From Hyphomonas adhaerens MHS-3 (GTDB lineage Bacteria; Pseudomonadota; Alphaproteobacteria; Caulobacterales; Hyphomonadaceae), in the NCBI RefSeq assembly GCF_000685235.1, contig NZ_ARYH01000001.1:434001-498000 (forward strand): DNA of 64,000 nt. The letters are read 5' to 3'. Of this stretch, positions 1 through 9,688 are shown piece by piece. The notes beneath the pieces were generated by a model. That model was given only the letters and a program-made list of their open reading frames with translations. It was not told the DNA's origin and did no database searches. Both the position numbers and the translations under genes were made by a program. The stretch's first letter is position 1; each line of letters starts with the position of its first letter.

Positions 1-476
1 ATTGGAGACGCGGGGCTTGCCATGAAGGCACCGGCGGCGATGGCAACCCCATACGGAACACCGGCATTCTCTTCGAACGGGGCCCGGATCGGTCCCGGCA
101 GGACAACCGCTGGCACCGTGTTTCGCACAAGCACAATAACTATTGCACAGAGGCCGCCGACGAGTGCCATCGTAAAGATGAATTCCAGGGACGCCGATGG
201 CCCAACCCAGAGCATGACGGCAGGGATCATTTTTGCGTCCCCTCCCCCAAAAATGCGGAAAGCAAAAAGACCGAAAGCAATGACAAATGTCGCCAGGCCG
301 ACCAGCACATGTCCGAAAATGATTTCCATGGGGAGACCGGAAAAAGCCGCGGCGGGTACGAACAGACCGGCAAGCGTCAGATTCAACCAGTTGGGAATCG
401 TCAGGCTGTTGACGTCGTGAAGTGCCGCGAAAAGGCAAAGCGCGAGGAATACCCCGCCCAGGATGACCAAAATCAT
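1..476 (-). CDS. cpaA: Prepilin peptidase CpaA/TadV (A24A family), 3' end cut by the window
   Basis: Aspartic membrane protease that would process the Flp prepilin and TadE-type pseudopilins of the Tad pilus in the inner membrane. I translated the minus strand from the ATG at 476, which follows a GGGGAG ribosome site; the frame stays open to the window edge (about 158 residues). The two catalytic aspartates of the family are visible: D21 in the LHDVNSLTIPNW context and D80 in the GGGDAKM motif. Several hydrophobic segments surround them. It lies just downstream of flp on the same strand, which fits its substrate. The 3' end is outside the window, so total length cannot be judged. Confidence 0.88.
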   Translation of the reverse strand, partial: MILVILGGVFLALCLFAALHDVNSLTIPNWLNLTLAGLFVPAAAFSGLPMEIIFGHVLVGLATFVIAFGLFAFRIFGGGDAKMIPAVMLWVGPSASLEFIFTMALVGGLCAIVIVLVRNTVPAVVLPGPIRAPFEENAGVPYGVAIAAGAFMASPASP

Positions 477-561
477 GTCCGCACTCCCCAACTGAAAGAC
501 TGCGGCGGACCCTGCCTGCTAATTCCTAAGGAATACTGATCGGCCAGCTGAAGATATCCGA

Positions 562-596
562 ACAAAGAAAAAGGCCGCCGGGTTACCCCGGCGGCC
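562..596 (-). terminator. Rho-independent terminator after flp
   Basis: A perfect 10-bp stem (573-582 with 587-596, loop TTAC) is followed on the minus strand by TTTTTC and further T residues. It sits directly after the flp stop codon. It should cap the abundant pilin mRNA and make read-through into cpaA partial. Confidence 0.85.
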
Positions 597-623
597 TCTT
601 CTTGGTCGAATAACGCCTAGCTA

Positions 624-785
624 TTAGGCGCCAGACATTTTGTCAGACACTGTCGTGAACGTCGCGTTGGCGTTCGTACCGAGGGCGGAAACACCACCGA
701 TAATGGCGACAGCGATCAGAGCGGCGATAAGGCCGTATTCGATAGCGGTCGCACCCGATTCATCTTTCAGAAAACGTGCAAACAT
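624..785 (-). CDS. flp: Flp/Fap-type pilin, major Tad pilus subunit
   Basis: A 53-residue prepilin. The N-terminus is a short positive leader (MFARFLKDESG) followed by the Flp signature ATAIEYGLIAALIAVAII: cleavage after Gly, then Glu at position 5 and Tyr at position 6 of the mature protein, and a hydrophobic helix. The mature subunit would be about 40 residues, usual for Flp pilins. The start is ATG at 785, and TAA is followed at once by TAG. It is followed by a strong terminator and then cpaA. The pilin polymerises into the Tad pilus used for surface attachment. Confidence 0.93.
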   Translation of the reverse strand: MFARFLKDESGATAIEYGLIAALIAVAIIGGVSALGTNANATFTTVSDKMSGA

Positions 786-1078
786 TGGAAACTCCCATCA
801 TGCATTTGTTCGCGCCCCGGTCTTGTTTGTCTGCCGGAACAGATCAAACCCTACGCGATTATTGTTCACATCGAGTTGAGAGAAACAGAAATTCTATGAA
901 GGGGTTACAGGGATTTGTTTACTACCTAAATCCGGGGACGGACAGGTTCGGCGCCCTGCGGCCGATCGCAGATTCCTTATATACATGGCTGGTCTGAAAA
1001 AGCGAGCTCTTTGGCGGTTAGCACTCGTGAAACTTTCTTCAGACAAATTGCACGAAATCATTCCTGGAGTGACCGGAC

Positions 1079-1522
1079 ATGAAAACTTTCGCCCGGACCT
1101 GTGCATTTGGCCTGGCTGCCACCGTGATGGTCCTCCCGGCCATTGCCGGACCATTGACTGTCGAAGCCAACAAGACCGTTCCGCTTAAAATGAAGGGAAC
1201 GGCAGCAAGCGTCGTCCTCGGAAACCGGAATATCGCAGATGTTGCCGTTCATGACGAACACCTGATCTTTATCACCGGCAAATCATTCGGCACCACCAAT
1301 CTCATGGTGTTCGACCGGTCCGGCAATCAGATCCTGAATACGGAAGTCGTCGTGACGGTAAATTCGTCAAATCTTGTCACGGTCAACCGTAGCGGGTCGA
1401 ATTACACCTATGACTGCGCCCCTGCGTGCCGCCCGGTTATGAGCCCGGGTGACAATCCAGACTATTTCGACGGATTGATACAACAGCAAATGGGCATGCA
1501 GAGCCTCACAAACGCCGACTGA
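1079..1522 (+). CDS. Pilus assembly protein with CpaC-type N-terminal domain
   Basis: A 147-residue exported protein: the signal peptide (residues 1-23, ending AIAG) is followed by a domain resembling the N-terminal domain of RcpA/CpaC secretins and related pilus assembly proteins (VEANKTVPLKMKGTAASVVL, then IADVAVHDEHLIFITGKSFGTTNLMVFD). No secretin channel domain follows, so it is a stand-alone copy of this domain, perhaps a periplasmic partner of the Tad secretin. The C-terminal tail has two Cys in a CAPAC pattern that may form a disulfide. The start is ATG at 1079 after GGAG. It is divergent from flp and precedes two TadE-like genes. Exact role is inferred from family and location. Confidence 0.75.
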   Translation: MKTFARTCAFGLAATVMVLPAIAGPLTVEANKTVPLKMKGTAASVVLGNRNIADVAVHDEHLIFITGKSFGTTNLMVFDRSGNQILNTEVVVTVNSSNLVTVNRSGSNYTYDCAPACRPVMSPGDNPDYFDGLIQQQMGMQSLTNAD

Positions 1523-1661
1523 CCCTTCCCGTTCCTCAGTTATAAGAAAGACAGTTAGCCCCCGGTACACAGTTCGTTGAAATTTTAGAGAACTTCGAAA
1601 CGGGCGGCAAACCCAAGTCTGGTAATCAAGAGACTGAGCGACTCTGAGAGAGGGGTTTGGG

Positions 1662-2222
1662 ATGCGTTCGTTGAATGCGGGAATTCTGACATCCAGACTG
1701 CAGCGCAGGTTTTCGGAATGGGCGACTGAACGTCGCGGTACGACCGCGGTGGAGTTTGCATTGATCGCCGCGCCTTTCTTCTTCATCATTTTCGGCCTGC
1801 TGGAGATCTGCCTGATCTTCATCATGTCGACGGTCCTGGAAAATGCGGTATCCGACTCTGCGCGGGAGATACGGACCGGCCAGGCGCAAGAGGCCGGCTT
1901 TTCCATGGTCGAGTACAGGAAATCTGTCTGCGACAGCCTGTTCGGCCTGATGGGATGCGATTCAAACCTGCACGTTGATGTGAAACGGCTGGACAGCTTC
2001 AGCGCGGCCAACCTGACATCTCCGCTCGATTCGGATGGCAATTTCGATGACGGCGACTTTGACTTCCAGCCGGGTTCAGCCAACGACATCGTCGCTGTCC
2101 GGGTCTATTACGAGTGGAGTCTGGTGACGCCGATCTTGTCTGCCCCCTTGGCCAACATGGCCAATGGAAAGCACTTGATTCAGGCCGCCACAGTCTTCCG
2201 CAACGAACCATTCGGAGACTGA
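1662..2222 (+). CDS. TadE-family pseudopilin
   Basis: A 186-residue membrane-anchored protein of the TadE type. A short cytoplasmic N-terminus containing RRGTTAVEFALI is followed by a single transmembrane helix (about residues 30-55) and a periplasmic domain with two Cys. The G-(x)-AVEFAL element is the prepilin-peptidase recognition seen in TadE/TadF pseudopilins, with the conserved Glu. It would be processed by CpaA and help assemble the Tad pilus. The next gene starts 3 nt after its stop, so the two are co-translated. Confidence 0.82.
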   Translation: MRSLNAGILTSRLQRRFSEWATERRGTTAVEFALIAAPFFFIIFGLLEICLIFIMSTVLENAVSDSAREIRTGQAQEAGFSMVEYRKSVCDSLFGLMGCDSNLHVDVKRLDSFSAANLTSPLDSDGNFDDGDFDFQPGSANDIVAVRVYYEWSLVTPILSAPLANMANGKHLIQAATVFRNEPFGD

Positions 2223-2225
2223 GCC

Positions 2226-2837
2226 ATGACAGTTCGCAAGATTCTGTCCCGTCTGAATCCCCGCCTGAAATGGCGCGGTATCCGTGGACTTCGTTATAAC
2301 GAGCAAGGCATCTCGGCCGTTGAGTTCGCCTTGATTGCCCCTTTGCTGATCACGCTTTACCTCGGCGCGATCGAACTCAGCCTCCTGATGGAAGCCGACC
2401 GCCGGGTGACCCAGACGAGCGCGAGCCTCGGTGACCTGACCGCCCGCCTGTCGACCGTGACGGATTCCGATATGGCGGAAATGTTCGCCGCGGCCAAAGT
2501 GCTGATGGAACCCTATGATGCCAACGCTGCAGAAATGCGTCTTTCGAGCATCGTGGACAAAGGTGACGGCAATCCGAAAGTTGCCTGGTCGGATGCGCAC
2601 AACATGTCGCCCTACACCAAGGGTCAGACCGTCACGCTTCCCGCAGGCATCATGCCCTCCCCCGGCTCAATCATCATGGCCGAAGTCAGCTATGAGTATG
2701 AGAGCAGTTTCGGTTACATCATTTCGACCTCGAAGACGATCAGCGACAAATTCTACCTGCGCCCCCGGCGCGTGTCGGAGATTGCGCGCGTGACATCGTC
2801 CACCTCAGGTACCAACCCCTTCGGCCCCACAAGCTGA
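2226..2837 (+). CDS. TadE-like pseudopilin, second copy (TadF/TadG type)
   Basis: A 203-residue protein with the same layout as its upstream neighbour: a positive N-terminus, the pseudopilin motif GISAVEFALIAPLLI with its conserved Glu, one membrane helix, and a periplasmic domain of about 140 residues. It starts 3 nt after the preceding TadE stop, so both form an operon. In Tad systems TadE and TadF/G are paired minor pseudopilins needed for pilus assembly, and I infer the same here. A strong terminator ends the unit at 2867-2902. Confidence 0.78.
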   Translation: MTVRKILSRLNPRLKWRGIRGLRYNEQGISAVEFALIAPLLITLYLGAIELSLLMEADRRVTQTSASLGDLTARLSTVTDSDMAEMFAAAKVLMEPYDANAAEMRLSSIVDKGDGNPKVAWSDAHNMSPYTKGQTVTLPAGIMPSPGSIIMAEVSYEYESSFGYIISTSKTISDKFYLRPRRVSEIARVTSSTSGTNPFGPTS

Positions 2838-2866
2838 TCCAACTCCTCTCCCAGGAGCATTTACCG

Positions 2867-2902
2867 GAAGGCCGGTCTCTCAGGAGGCCGGCCTTCTTTT
2901 TT
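2867..2902 (+). terminator. Rho-independent terminator of the TadE operon
   Basis: Inverted repeat GAAGGCCGG (2867-2875) and CCGGCCTTC (2888-2896) followed by a T-run on the plus strand. It lies between the convergent TadE-type gene and the MFS gene; the T-run serves the plus strand only. Confidence 0.85.
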
Positions 2903-2908
2903 CCGGGA

Positions 2909-4402
2909 TCAGTCTTCGAAACCACGCTTCGGTGCATGGACCTTCCAGAGGATGATCAACCCGGCCAGGAACATGAAACCGATCCCGCCCATGCCAATTC
3001 TCTGATTTCCCGTCAGCCAGGTAAGCAGGCTGACAATGCCGGGGCCCATCCAGACGGTCACCGTGCCGGCAATGGCGTAGAGACCGAAGAACTCACCGAT
3101 CCGCTCAGACGGGGCAATATGCACCAGCATGTACCGGCTCGACGAAATCGAGGCGACCACCGCAATCGCGACCGGGATCACGAACAGGAAGTAGGTGATG
3201 TCGGAAAGCGTACTGAAGAAGGGGCTGTCCCATATCGGGGTGTTGGCAGGCAGCAGACCGAAGAATAGCGCGTCAGGCGTAATCGAAAGCTGTGCCAGCA
3301 GCAGGATCACCAGCGCCGAGATCTCCCAGACCAGCGCCAGTTTTGGCCCCAGCAGCCGGTCCAGGTAGCCGCCCACAAAACCGCCGACCGCCCCGAACAA
3401 CACTCCTGTGATGCCAAAGAACAGAATCTCGACCCCGCTCCACCCCAGGAAGGTCCCGGCATAGACGGCCCCGAGTGTCAGGAGCGCAGACATCGCATCG
3501 GCATAAATCGTGCGCGCGACGAGAAAGCGCATGGTTTGCGGATGATCCTTGAAGAGCCCCTTCAGGTAGCCCAGCAACACCTTCGCGCGCTGAAACGGGT
3601 TCTGCGCCTTGCCCGAATGGCGGTCTTCTCCGCGGAAGACATCGGCCGCAGCCTGTTTCCAGGTCATGCTCCGGCCGCCCTTGATGCCATCCGGCATGAA
3701 GAGGAAGAACGGAATCAGCAGCACGGCCATCCAGACGGCAACAAATGGCCCGGCGAAGCGCTCGGGCGCGAACGTCTCCCGGTCCAGCTGGATCACCTGC
3801 TTGGCCGGCGCAAAAGGCAGCCCCGTTCCGGGGAGCAGCAGGCCGAACAGGAAGAAAATAAGTATTCCGACACTCAGAATGTTGCCCATCGAAAGGCCGA
3901 GACCGGAAATATAGGGCAAGGCACTTGGCCGGCCGGCATTCGGCAGCATCGCATTGTGCAGCACTTCGGAATAGCCATAGCAGCAATAAGCGATCGCCAG
4001 GACCGCCATGGTTGGCCACATGGTCAATGGTCCGTCCGGGCGGGCCCACCACAAGCTGAATGAACAAATGAACATGAGCGTCATGAAGAAGGCAATCGGC
4101 GGCTTCCGCCGGCCGGCCTTGTCGGCGATGACCCCCAGAAACGGCGCCGTCAGCGCAGTCGCAATGCCTGCAAGTGTCACCGTCAGGCCGGACAGGCTGA
4201 GGCCATGCTCCCCGCCTCCGGCCAATTCTTTCGCGAAATAAGGGGCAAAAACATAAATGACGATCAGGTTATAATAGGGATTGCGTGCCCCCTCGAAGAT
4301 CGCCCACGCCAATCCCTTGATCCCCAACGGTCCGCCGTCAGCGCGCTCCGTTTCGGATTCGGGGACGGCAGGCGCTGGTCCGACAACCTGCGTATCGCTC
4401 AT
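2909..4402 (-). CDS. MFS transporter, UMF1 (Atg22-like) family
   Basis: A protein of about 497 residues with some twelve hydrophobic segments. The beginning GLAWAIFEGARNPYYNLIVIYVF is typical of the UMF1/Atg22-like branch of the major facilitator superfamily, a group of inner-membrane exporters or permeases with poorly known substrates. I start it at ATG 4402 (MSDTQVV), preceded by GGGAGTGAGAG; an upstream in-frame ATG at 4465 would add 21 weakly conserved residues. It follows murC on the same strand after a gap of about 108 nt, at the place where murB usually sits in alphaproteobacterial division clusters. Substrate is unknown. Confidence 0.8.
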   Translation of the reverse strand: MSDTQVVGPAPAVPESETERADGGPLGIKGLAWAIFEGARNPYYNLIVIYVFAPYFAKELAGGGEHGLSLSGLTVTLAGIATALTAPFLGVIADKAGRRKPPIAFFMTLMFICSFSLWWARPDGPLTMWPTMAVLAIAYCCYGYSEVLHNAMLPNAGRPSALPYISGLGLSMGNILSVGILIFFLFGLLLPGTGLPFAPAKQVIQLDRETFAPERFAGPFVAVWMAVLLIPFFLFMPDGIKGGRSMTWKQAAADVFRGEDRHSGKAQNPFQRAKVLLGYLKGLFKDHPQTMRFLVARTIYADAMSALLTLGAVYAGTFLGWSGVEILFFGITGVLFGAVGGFVGGYLDRLLGPKLALVWEISALVILLLAQLSITPDALFFGLLPANTPIWDSPFFSTLSDITYFLFVIPVAIAVVASISSSRYMLVHIAPSERIGEFFGLYAIAGTVTVWMGPGIVSLLTWLTGNQRIGMGGIGFMFLAGLIILWKVHAPKRGFED

Positions 4403-4510
4403 ACTGCTCTCACTCCCATAGCCATACCCGCCTCTTGCCGGGCGCATTCGCCCAGCCTGCGACATTGAAGGACAAAGGGGAAGAGTCCGGTAGCGGCACC
4501 TGCCGCGAGG

Positions 4511-5941
4511 TCAGCCTGCGGTCTCGAGCTTCGAAACCAGGTCTCCGGCATAGCGGGTGATGTCCCCCGCACCGAGGCAAACGACCATAGCGCCGGGCTC
4601 CGCATGGGCCCGGATCACGTCCGGCAAGCTCTCAAGAGACTCCAGCATGGACACGGACCGGTGCCCGTGACGCCGGATGGAGGCCACAAGCGATTCCGCG
4701 TCAAATCCCTCAATAGGGCTTTCGCCCGCCTCATAGACCGGCGCGACCAGAACCTCGTCGGCCTGATCGAAACAGCGGGAGAATTCCTCGAACAGGTCCC
4801 GCAGGCGGGTGTAGCGGTGCGGCTGGCATACGGCGATAATTTGCCCTTGTCCCTGCATGGCCCGGGCGGCCTTCAGCACGGCGGTGATTTCCACCGGGTG
4901 ATGGCCATAGTCGTCAATAATCCGGACCGGCGCCTTGCCGGCCTCCGGGGTCCACTCCCCGACAGCAGTGAAGCGCCGCTTCACCCCGCCAAAACTGATC
5001 AGTGCGTTCCGAATCTGCTCGTCGGTCGCGCCAAGTTCCAGCGCGACGGCGATGGCCGCCAGCGCATTCTGGACATTGTGCTCCCCCGCCATGGGCAATG
5101 TCAGACCCTCGATCATGCGCGGCATGGCCGATCCCGGGCGGCGCAGGGCCACATCGAAATGGGCCCCGGCAAGATCCGTCTGGAGGTTGGCCGCGCGGAT
5201 GTCGGCCTGGCGGTTGAAGCCATAGGTGATACGCCGGCGGTCGGTCACCCGCGCGGCCAGGGCCTGCACTTCCGGGTGGTCCGTGCACAGAACGGCAAAA
5301 CCATAGAAGGGAAGGTTCTCGACGAAGATATCGAAGGCTTCCCGCAGTTTTTCCATGGAGCCGTAATGGTCCATATGTTCCGGGTCGATATTGGTGACGA
5401 TCGCGCAGGTCGGATGCAGCTTGGCGAACGTTCCGTCGCTTTCATCGCTCTCGACGACCATCCAGTCGCTTTCGCCCGCCTTGTAGTTCGACCCATAGGC
5501 ATGAATGATGCCGCCATTGATGACGGTCGGGTCGATGCCGGCCCCATCCAGCAGCGCCGCGACCATGGAGGTGGTCGTCGTCTTGCCATGCGTCCCCGCC
5601 ACGCAGACCGTGTATTTCAGGCGCGTAATCTCGGCCAGCATGTTGGCTCGGCGTACAACAGGAATACCTGCCGCCCGGGCCATGGCCACTTCCGGATTGT
5701 CGCCCTTGATGGCGGAGGAGATGATCACCGTGCCGGCGCCTTTGACGTTCTCCGCCTTGTGCCCGATGAACACTTTCGCCCCGCGCTGGCGCAGGCGCTC
5801 AATATTGTCGGAGTCCTTGATGTCGGACCCCTGCACGTCATAGCCCATGGTAATCATCACATCCGCGATGCCGGACATGCCGATACCGCCTATGCCGACA
5901 ATATGGGCCGGGCCGAGATCAAAAGGTGTGGGGGAAGCCAT
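4511..5941 (-). CDS. murC: UDP-N-acetylmuramate--L-alanine ligase MurC
   Basis: Cytoplasmic Mur ligase that adds the first amino acid, L-Ala, to UDP-MurNAc using ATP. 476 residues, normal for MurC. Visible landmarks: the N-terminal nucleotide-sugar fold with GIGGIGMSGIA, the ATP loop GTHGKTTTTSM (about residue 110), the NIDPEHMDHY segment, and the C-terminal domain with DDYGHHPVEI and QPHRYTRLRD. It is the last gene of the division cluster in this window, starting 65 nt after the murG stop. The usual followers murB, ddl, ftsQ, ftsA and ftsZ are absent here. Confidence 0.96.
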   Translation of the reverse strand: MASPTPFDLGPAHIVGIGGIGMSGIADVMITMGYDVQGSDIKDSDNIERLRQRGAKVFIGHKAENVKGAGTVIISSAIKGDNPEVAMARAAGIPVVRRANMLAEITRLKYTVCVAGTHGKTTTTSMVAALLDGAGIDPTVINGGIIHAYGSNYKAGESDWMVVESDESDGTFAKLHPTCAIVTNIDPEHMDHYGSMEKLREAFDIFVENLPFYGFAVLCTDHPEVQALAARVTDRRRITYGFNRQADIRAANLQTDLAGAHFDVALRRPGSAMPRMIEGLTLPMAGEHNVQNALAAIAVALELGATDEQIRNALISFGGVKRRFTAVGEWTPEAGKAPVRIIDDYGHHPVEITAVLKAARAMQGQGQIIAVCQPHRYTRLRDLFEEFSRCFDQADEVLVAPVYEAGESPIEGFDAESLVASIRRHGHRSVSMLESLESLPDVIRAHAEPGAMVVCLGAGDITRYAGDLVSKLETAG

Positions 5942-6006
5942 TTCAAAAGGTCTCCGGATTTTTGTTCTGTGTCATGCTGCGCCAAGTCGGGTTTTCGGTC
6001 GAGGCC

Positions 6007-7119
6007 TCAGTGCAGGGCCACCGCTTCGGCGAGGTCGGCGAGGTCTCCTGCCGCGTTCACCTTGGCAGAGTGCTTCGCCGCGTCTGCGCGTTGCTTCAGC
6101 TCATCCGCATCGGCGATGCGGGCCGCGATCAGTTCGCCCAGCAGCGCCGGATAGAGGTTCGATTCAAGGATCATGTCTGCGGCGCCGGCATCCGTCAGCG
6201 CCTCGGCATTGGCCGCCTGGTGATCGTCCATCGCGATGGCCAGCGGAATGAGGATCGACGGGCGGCCCACGGCGGCGAGCTCGCTGACCGTCCCTGCCCC
6301 GCTACGCGCGATCACGAGATGGGCCGCAGCCAGTTTCTCCGGCATATCGGAGAAGAACGGCGCGAGCTCGGCCTCGACCATGACCTTGTCATAGATCTCC
6401 TTCACCTTCTCCAACTGCTCCGTGCGCACCTGCTGGATCACTTTGAGGCGGGACCTCAGCGGTGCCGGGATGTGATTGGCAATCGCCAGCGGAACGCTCT
6501 CGCCGATGATCTGGGAGCCCTGGCTGCCACCGGTGACGAGAATAGTCAGCTTGTCATCCGTGGACGGATACGGTTGGTCCCTGACGGCAAGGATGGGCGC
6601 GCGGACCGGATTACCAACCGCCTTGTGCGGCTTGCCTGCCGGCAACCTGTCCAGCCTGTCGAAGCCACTGGCAATCACGCTGGCGTTCCGCGCCATGTTG
6701 CGGTTCACGCGGCCCAGGACGGCATTCTGTTCATGGATCAGGATCGGCACTTTGCGCGCTTTCGCTGCCGCAAGCGCCGGAAAAGCCGGGTATCCGCCAA
6801 AGCCCGCGACCAGCGCAGGCTTCTTCTCTTTCATGATCCGCTTGGCCATGCCGATGCCTGCCTGGATTTTCAGGAAGGCGCCCGGAAGGGTCCACGGCTT
6901 GCGGAAATTCGGGGAGGCGGCAAACACCTCTTCCTTCCATTCCGCCGGAAAATCGCTGGCATAATGAAGGCCGCGGCTGTCGGAAATCAGGCCCACGCGC
7001 CAGCCGCGCCTGCGCATTTCATCGGCAAAGGCGCGGGCCGGGAACATGTGCCCGCCGGTACCGCCTGCTGCGATGATGACCAGTTTTCCGTCCAGTTTTC
7101 CGTTCGTCTCTTCAGCCAT
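6007..7119 (-). CDS. murG: MurG, lipid II-forming GlcNAc transferase
   Basis: Peripheral inner-membrane glycosyltransferase that moves GlcNAc from UDP-GlcNAc to lipid I to make lipid II. The N-terminal [10 protein letters not shown] loop, [17 protein letters not shown] and the donor-binding GGSQGS and [10 protein letters not shown] segments are all visible. I start it at ATG 7119 (MAEETNG), which has an AAGGGG ribosome site and overlaps the ftsW stop by 8 nt; a longer frame from 7167 would lie well inside ftsW. About 370 residues, typical. FtsW and MurG act in sequence at the division site. Confidence 0.95.
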   Translation of the reverse strand: MAEETNGKLDGKLVIIAAGGTGGHMFPARAFADEMRRRGWRVGLISDSRGLHYASDFPAEWKEEVFAASPNFRKPWTLPGAFLKIQAGIGMAKRIMKEKKPALVAGFGGYPAFPALAAAKARKVPILIHEQNAVLGRVNRNMARNASVIASGFDRLDRLPAGKPHKAVGNPVRAPILAVRDQPYPSTDDKLTILVTGGSQGSQIIGESVPLAIANHIPAPLRSRLKVIQQVRTEQLEKVKEIYDKVMVEAELAPFFSDMPEKLAAAHLVIARSGAGTVSELAAVGRPSILIPLAIAMDDHQAANAEALTDAGAADMILESNLYPALLGELIAARIADADELKQRADAAKHSAKVNAAGDLADLAEAVALH

Positions 7120-8266
7120 ACCGGCCCCTTGTGCGCGTACCTTGTCCGCGCACAAGTGCCAGCGCAAGGCCCAGAGTCAATGCCGTGCCGAGCATGGACG
7201 AGCCACCATAGGAGACAAATGGCAGGGTCATCCCTTTCGGCGGGATCAGGGCCAGATTTACCGCCAGGTTTATGGCAGCCTGAAGACCAAAAAGCGTGAA
7301 AAGTCCGGCACTTGCCGCGCGGGCATACCCGTCCTCGACCCGGGCCGAGGCCCGAAAGCCACGCAGGACCATGAGCGCAAAAGCCGCAAGAAGGACGATC
7401 GCCGCGACGAGGCCGAACTCTTCCACCATGACCGCGAAGATAAAGTCAGTATGCGCATCAGGCAGGTGAGCCTTGACCAGCCCCTCCCCCGGACCGACGC
7501 CGAACAGGCCGCCGCGGCCGATCGCTTCGGCTGCCCGGTCGATCTGCGAATGGTCCCCATGGCGCACCTCGGCAAAGCCGCGCAGCCGGTCGCGGACGTG
7601 CGGCAGCAGCGTGTAGAGCAGGCCGCCCAAAGCGACACCGCCCCCGGCAAAGGCCGCGCCCCAGCGCCAGGGCAGGCCGCTGACAAAGAAGGTCACGATG
7701 AAGGCGGCGGTCAGCAGGAAGGACTGGCCCACATCCGGCTGCAACAGGAAAAGGCCGACCGTGACAGCGAAAAAGATAAACGCCACCACTTCCCAGATCC
7801 GGTTCGGATAGAGTTCGCGTTGCGCCAGCAGCCAGCCGGACATGACAATCAACACCGGTTTTGCAACTTCCGACGGCTGCAGCGAAAATCCAGCGATCCG
7901 GATCCAGCGATGCGCGCCCTTTGCCTCATGTCCACCGCCGACAAGGATGTAGACCATCAGGCCGATACAGCCGAACAGCAGGACGGCCGCAAAGCGCCGG
8001 GCCCAGGCCCGGTCCAGCATGCTGGTGCCGAGCAGCAGGATGACCCCGGCCGCCGCAAACATCGATTGCCGCATTGGAAAGAAATAGGGATTGTCGTAGC
8101 CAATGCGCGCAGCTGCACTCGGGCCAGCCGCGAGCGACATCAGAAGGCCGATCGCCATCAGGAAGAACGCCCCCGCCAGGAGGCCCCAATCGACTGTCCG
8201 CCGCCACTCCATGAACCAGGACGTATCCGACCGGGCTAGAAATGGCGCTGTGGCTGTGTAGCTCAA
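7112..8266 (-). CDS. ftsW: FtsW, division-specific SEDS peptidoglycan polymerase
   Basis: Integral membrane protein with about ten helices, SEDS family, which polymerises septal glycan strands from lipid II together with the FtsI transpeptidase. Family marks include [10 protein letters not shown]-like N-terminal loops, [14 protein letters not shown] (with the essential Asp), and the C-terminal [18 protein letters not shown]. 384 residues. The start is a TTG at 8266 that overlaps the murD stop (TTGA) and is preceded by GAGGGA about 8 nt upstream; the first ATG lies about 50 nt further in. Coupled translation with murD is likely. Confidence 0.94.
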   Translation of the reverse strand: MSYTATAPFLARSDTSWFMEWRRTVDWGLLAGAFFLMAIGLLMSLAAGPSAAARIGYDNPYFFPMRQSMFAAAGVILLLGTSMLDRAWARRFAAVLLFGCIGLMVYILVGGGHEAKGAHRWIRIAGFSLQPSEVAKPVLIVMSGWLLAQRELYPNRIWEVVAFIFFAVTVGLFLLQPDVGQSFLLTAAFIVTFFVSGLPWRWGAAFAGGGVALGGLLYTLLPHVRDRLRGFAEVRHGDHSQIDRAAEAIGRGGLFGVGPGEGLVKAHLPDAHTDFIFAVMVEEFGLVAAIVLLAAFALMVLRGFRASARVEDGYARAASAGLFTLFGLQAAINLAVNLALIPPKGMTLPFVSYGGSSMLGTALTLGLALALVRGQGTRTRGRYG

Positions 8267-9678
8267 GCCAGTTCCCTCAGCTCTGTGGGCATCATCGCCT
8301 CCACGATCGACCGGAACGTATCGCCCCGGTGCTCAAAATCGCGGAACTGGTCGAAGCTCGCACAGGCTGGTGAAAGAAGAATGACCGGATTGTCGATTCC
8401 AGAGTTTTTGGCATCGCGGAAAGCAGCCTGAACTGCATTTTCCAGCGTTCCGCACCCCTGGGTCGCCACCCGGCCTTTCAGCGCGTTGGCGAAAGGCTCT
8501 TCCGCCTCGCCGTACAGATAGGCCTTGCTGATACGCGGGAAGTACGGCGTCAGCGGTCCGATGCCATCGGATTTCGGCACACCGCCGGCAATCCAGTAAA
8601 TGTTGTCGTAAGACTTCAACGCCTGCTCTGCGGCCTGCGCGTTCGTGGCCTTGGAGTCGTTGATGAAGCGCACACCTTCAATCTCACCCACGCGCTCCAT
8701 GCGGTGCGCGAGACCGGTGAAGGATTTCAGGCCTTCCATAATGGTCTGCGGGTCGAGGCCAAGCGCGCGGCACGTGGCATAGGCCGCCACGGCGTTCTGG
8801 TGGTTGTGCTTGCCGGGCAGCGCGGCACAGTCCGCGAGGTTTCCGACAAAGACGGCATTGCCGCTGGTGGAATCGTAAAGCCGTCCGTCTACGGCGCTGA
8901 CACCACGGCCCAGCGCATAGCTGGATGACGCCTGAACCACACGGGCCGGACCGCGCGCTGCCAGGCCAATCGCGATGGACTGGGTGATCACATCATCGAA
9001 CCCGACCACGGCGGTGTCCCGCTCGGTCTGGTTCTGGAAGATCCGCATCTTCGCAGCCTGATACCCCTCCATCCCGCCATGGCGGTCGAGATGGTCCGGA
9101 CTGATATTCAGCAGGACGGCGATATCGCAGTGCAGGCTCTTCACCAGGTCCAGTTGGTAGGAGCTGAGTTCCAGCACATAGGTCGCATTGGCGTGCAGGG
9201 CGGCCAGGTCCAGCACGCCCGTCCCGATATTGCCGCCGATCCGGGCATCCCGCCCGGCCTGCTTCAGGATGTGCCCGACAAGCGAGGTCGTCGTCGACTT
9301 GCCGTTCGTCCCGGTGATGCCGACGATCTTCGGCCGTCCGCGTTCCGGCAGGGCCTGCACGGCGCGGGCGAAGAGTTCCATATCGCCGACGATCGGCACG
9401 CCGGTCATCTCGGCCATGCGCACGATGCGGTGCGGCTGCGGGAATTTGTAGGGGATGCCCGGCGACAGGACGAGCGCGGCGAAGGTTTGCCAGTCGCGCT
9501 TGTTGATGTCGGAGAGGGTCATGCCCGCAGCTTCCGCCTGGCGGCGGGTATCTTCATCATCATCCCACGCATGAACGCGCGCGCCGCCGGCCTTCAGGGC
9601 CTTGGCAGCGGAAAGGCCGGTGCGGCCAAGGCCGAACACCGCAACATCCCTTCCTGCGTATTCCGTGATCGGGATCAT
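8263..9678 (-). CDS. murD: UDP-N-acetylmuramoyl-L-alanine--D-glutamate ligase MurD
   Basis: Cytoplasmic Mur ligase adding D-Glu. 471 residues. Visible: the N-terminal VFGLGRTGLSAAKAL fold, the ATP loop GITGTNGKSTTTSL, LNISPDHLDRHG, AHRMERVGEIEGVRFINDSKATN (substrate/ATP contact), and the C-terminal LLSPACASFDQFRDFEHRGD, a strong MurD signature. It starts with ATG 10 nt after the mraY stop and overlaps ftsW by 4 nt. Confidence 0.96.
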   Translation of the reverse strand: MIPITEYAGRDVAVFGLGRTGLSAAKALKAGGARVHAWDDDEDTRRQAEAAGMTLSDINKRDWQTFAALVLSPGIPYKFPQPHRIVRMAEMTGVPIVGDMELFARAVQALPERGRPKIVGITGTNGKSTTTSLVGHILKQAGRDARIGGNIGTGVLDLAALHANATYVLELSSYQLDLVKSLHCDIAVLLNISPDHLDRHGGMEGYQAAKMRIFQNQTERDTAVVGFDDVITQSIAIGLAARGPARVVQASSSYALGRGVSAVDGRLYDSTSGNAVFVGNLADCAALPGKHNHQNAVAAYATCRALGLDPQTIMEGLKSFTGLAHRMERVGEIEGVRFINDSKATNAQAAEQALKSYDNIYWIAGGVPKSDGIGPLTPYFPRISKAYLYGEAEEPFANALKGRVATQGCGTLENAVQAAFRDAKNSGIDNPVILLSPACASFDQFRDFEHRGDTFRSIVEAMMPTELRELA

Positions 9679-9688
9679 GCGCGCTCGC

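Noticed and set aside
4604-6154. Long plus-strand frame opposite murC
   Set aside because: Shadow of murC; all Mur ligase motifs are on the minus strand.
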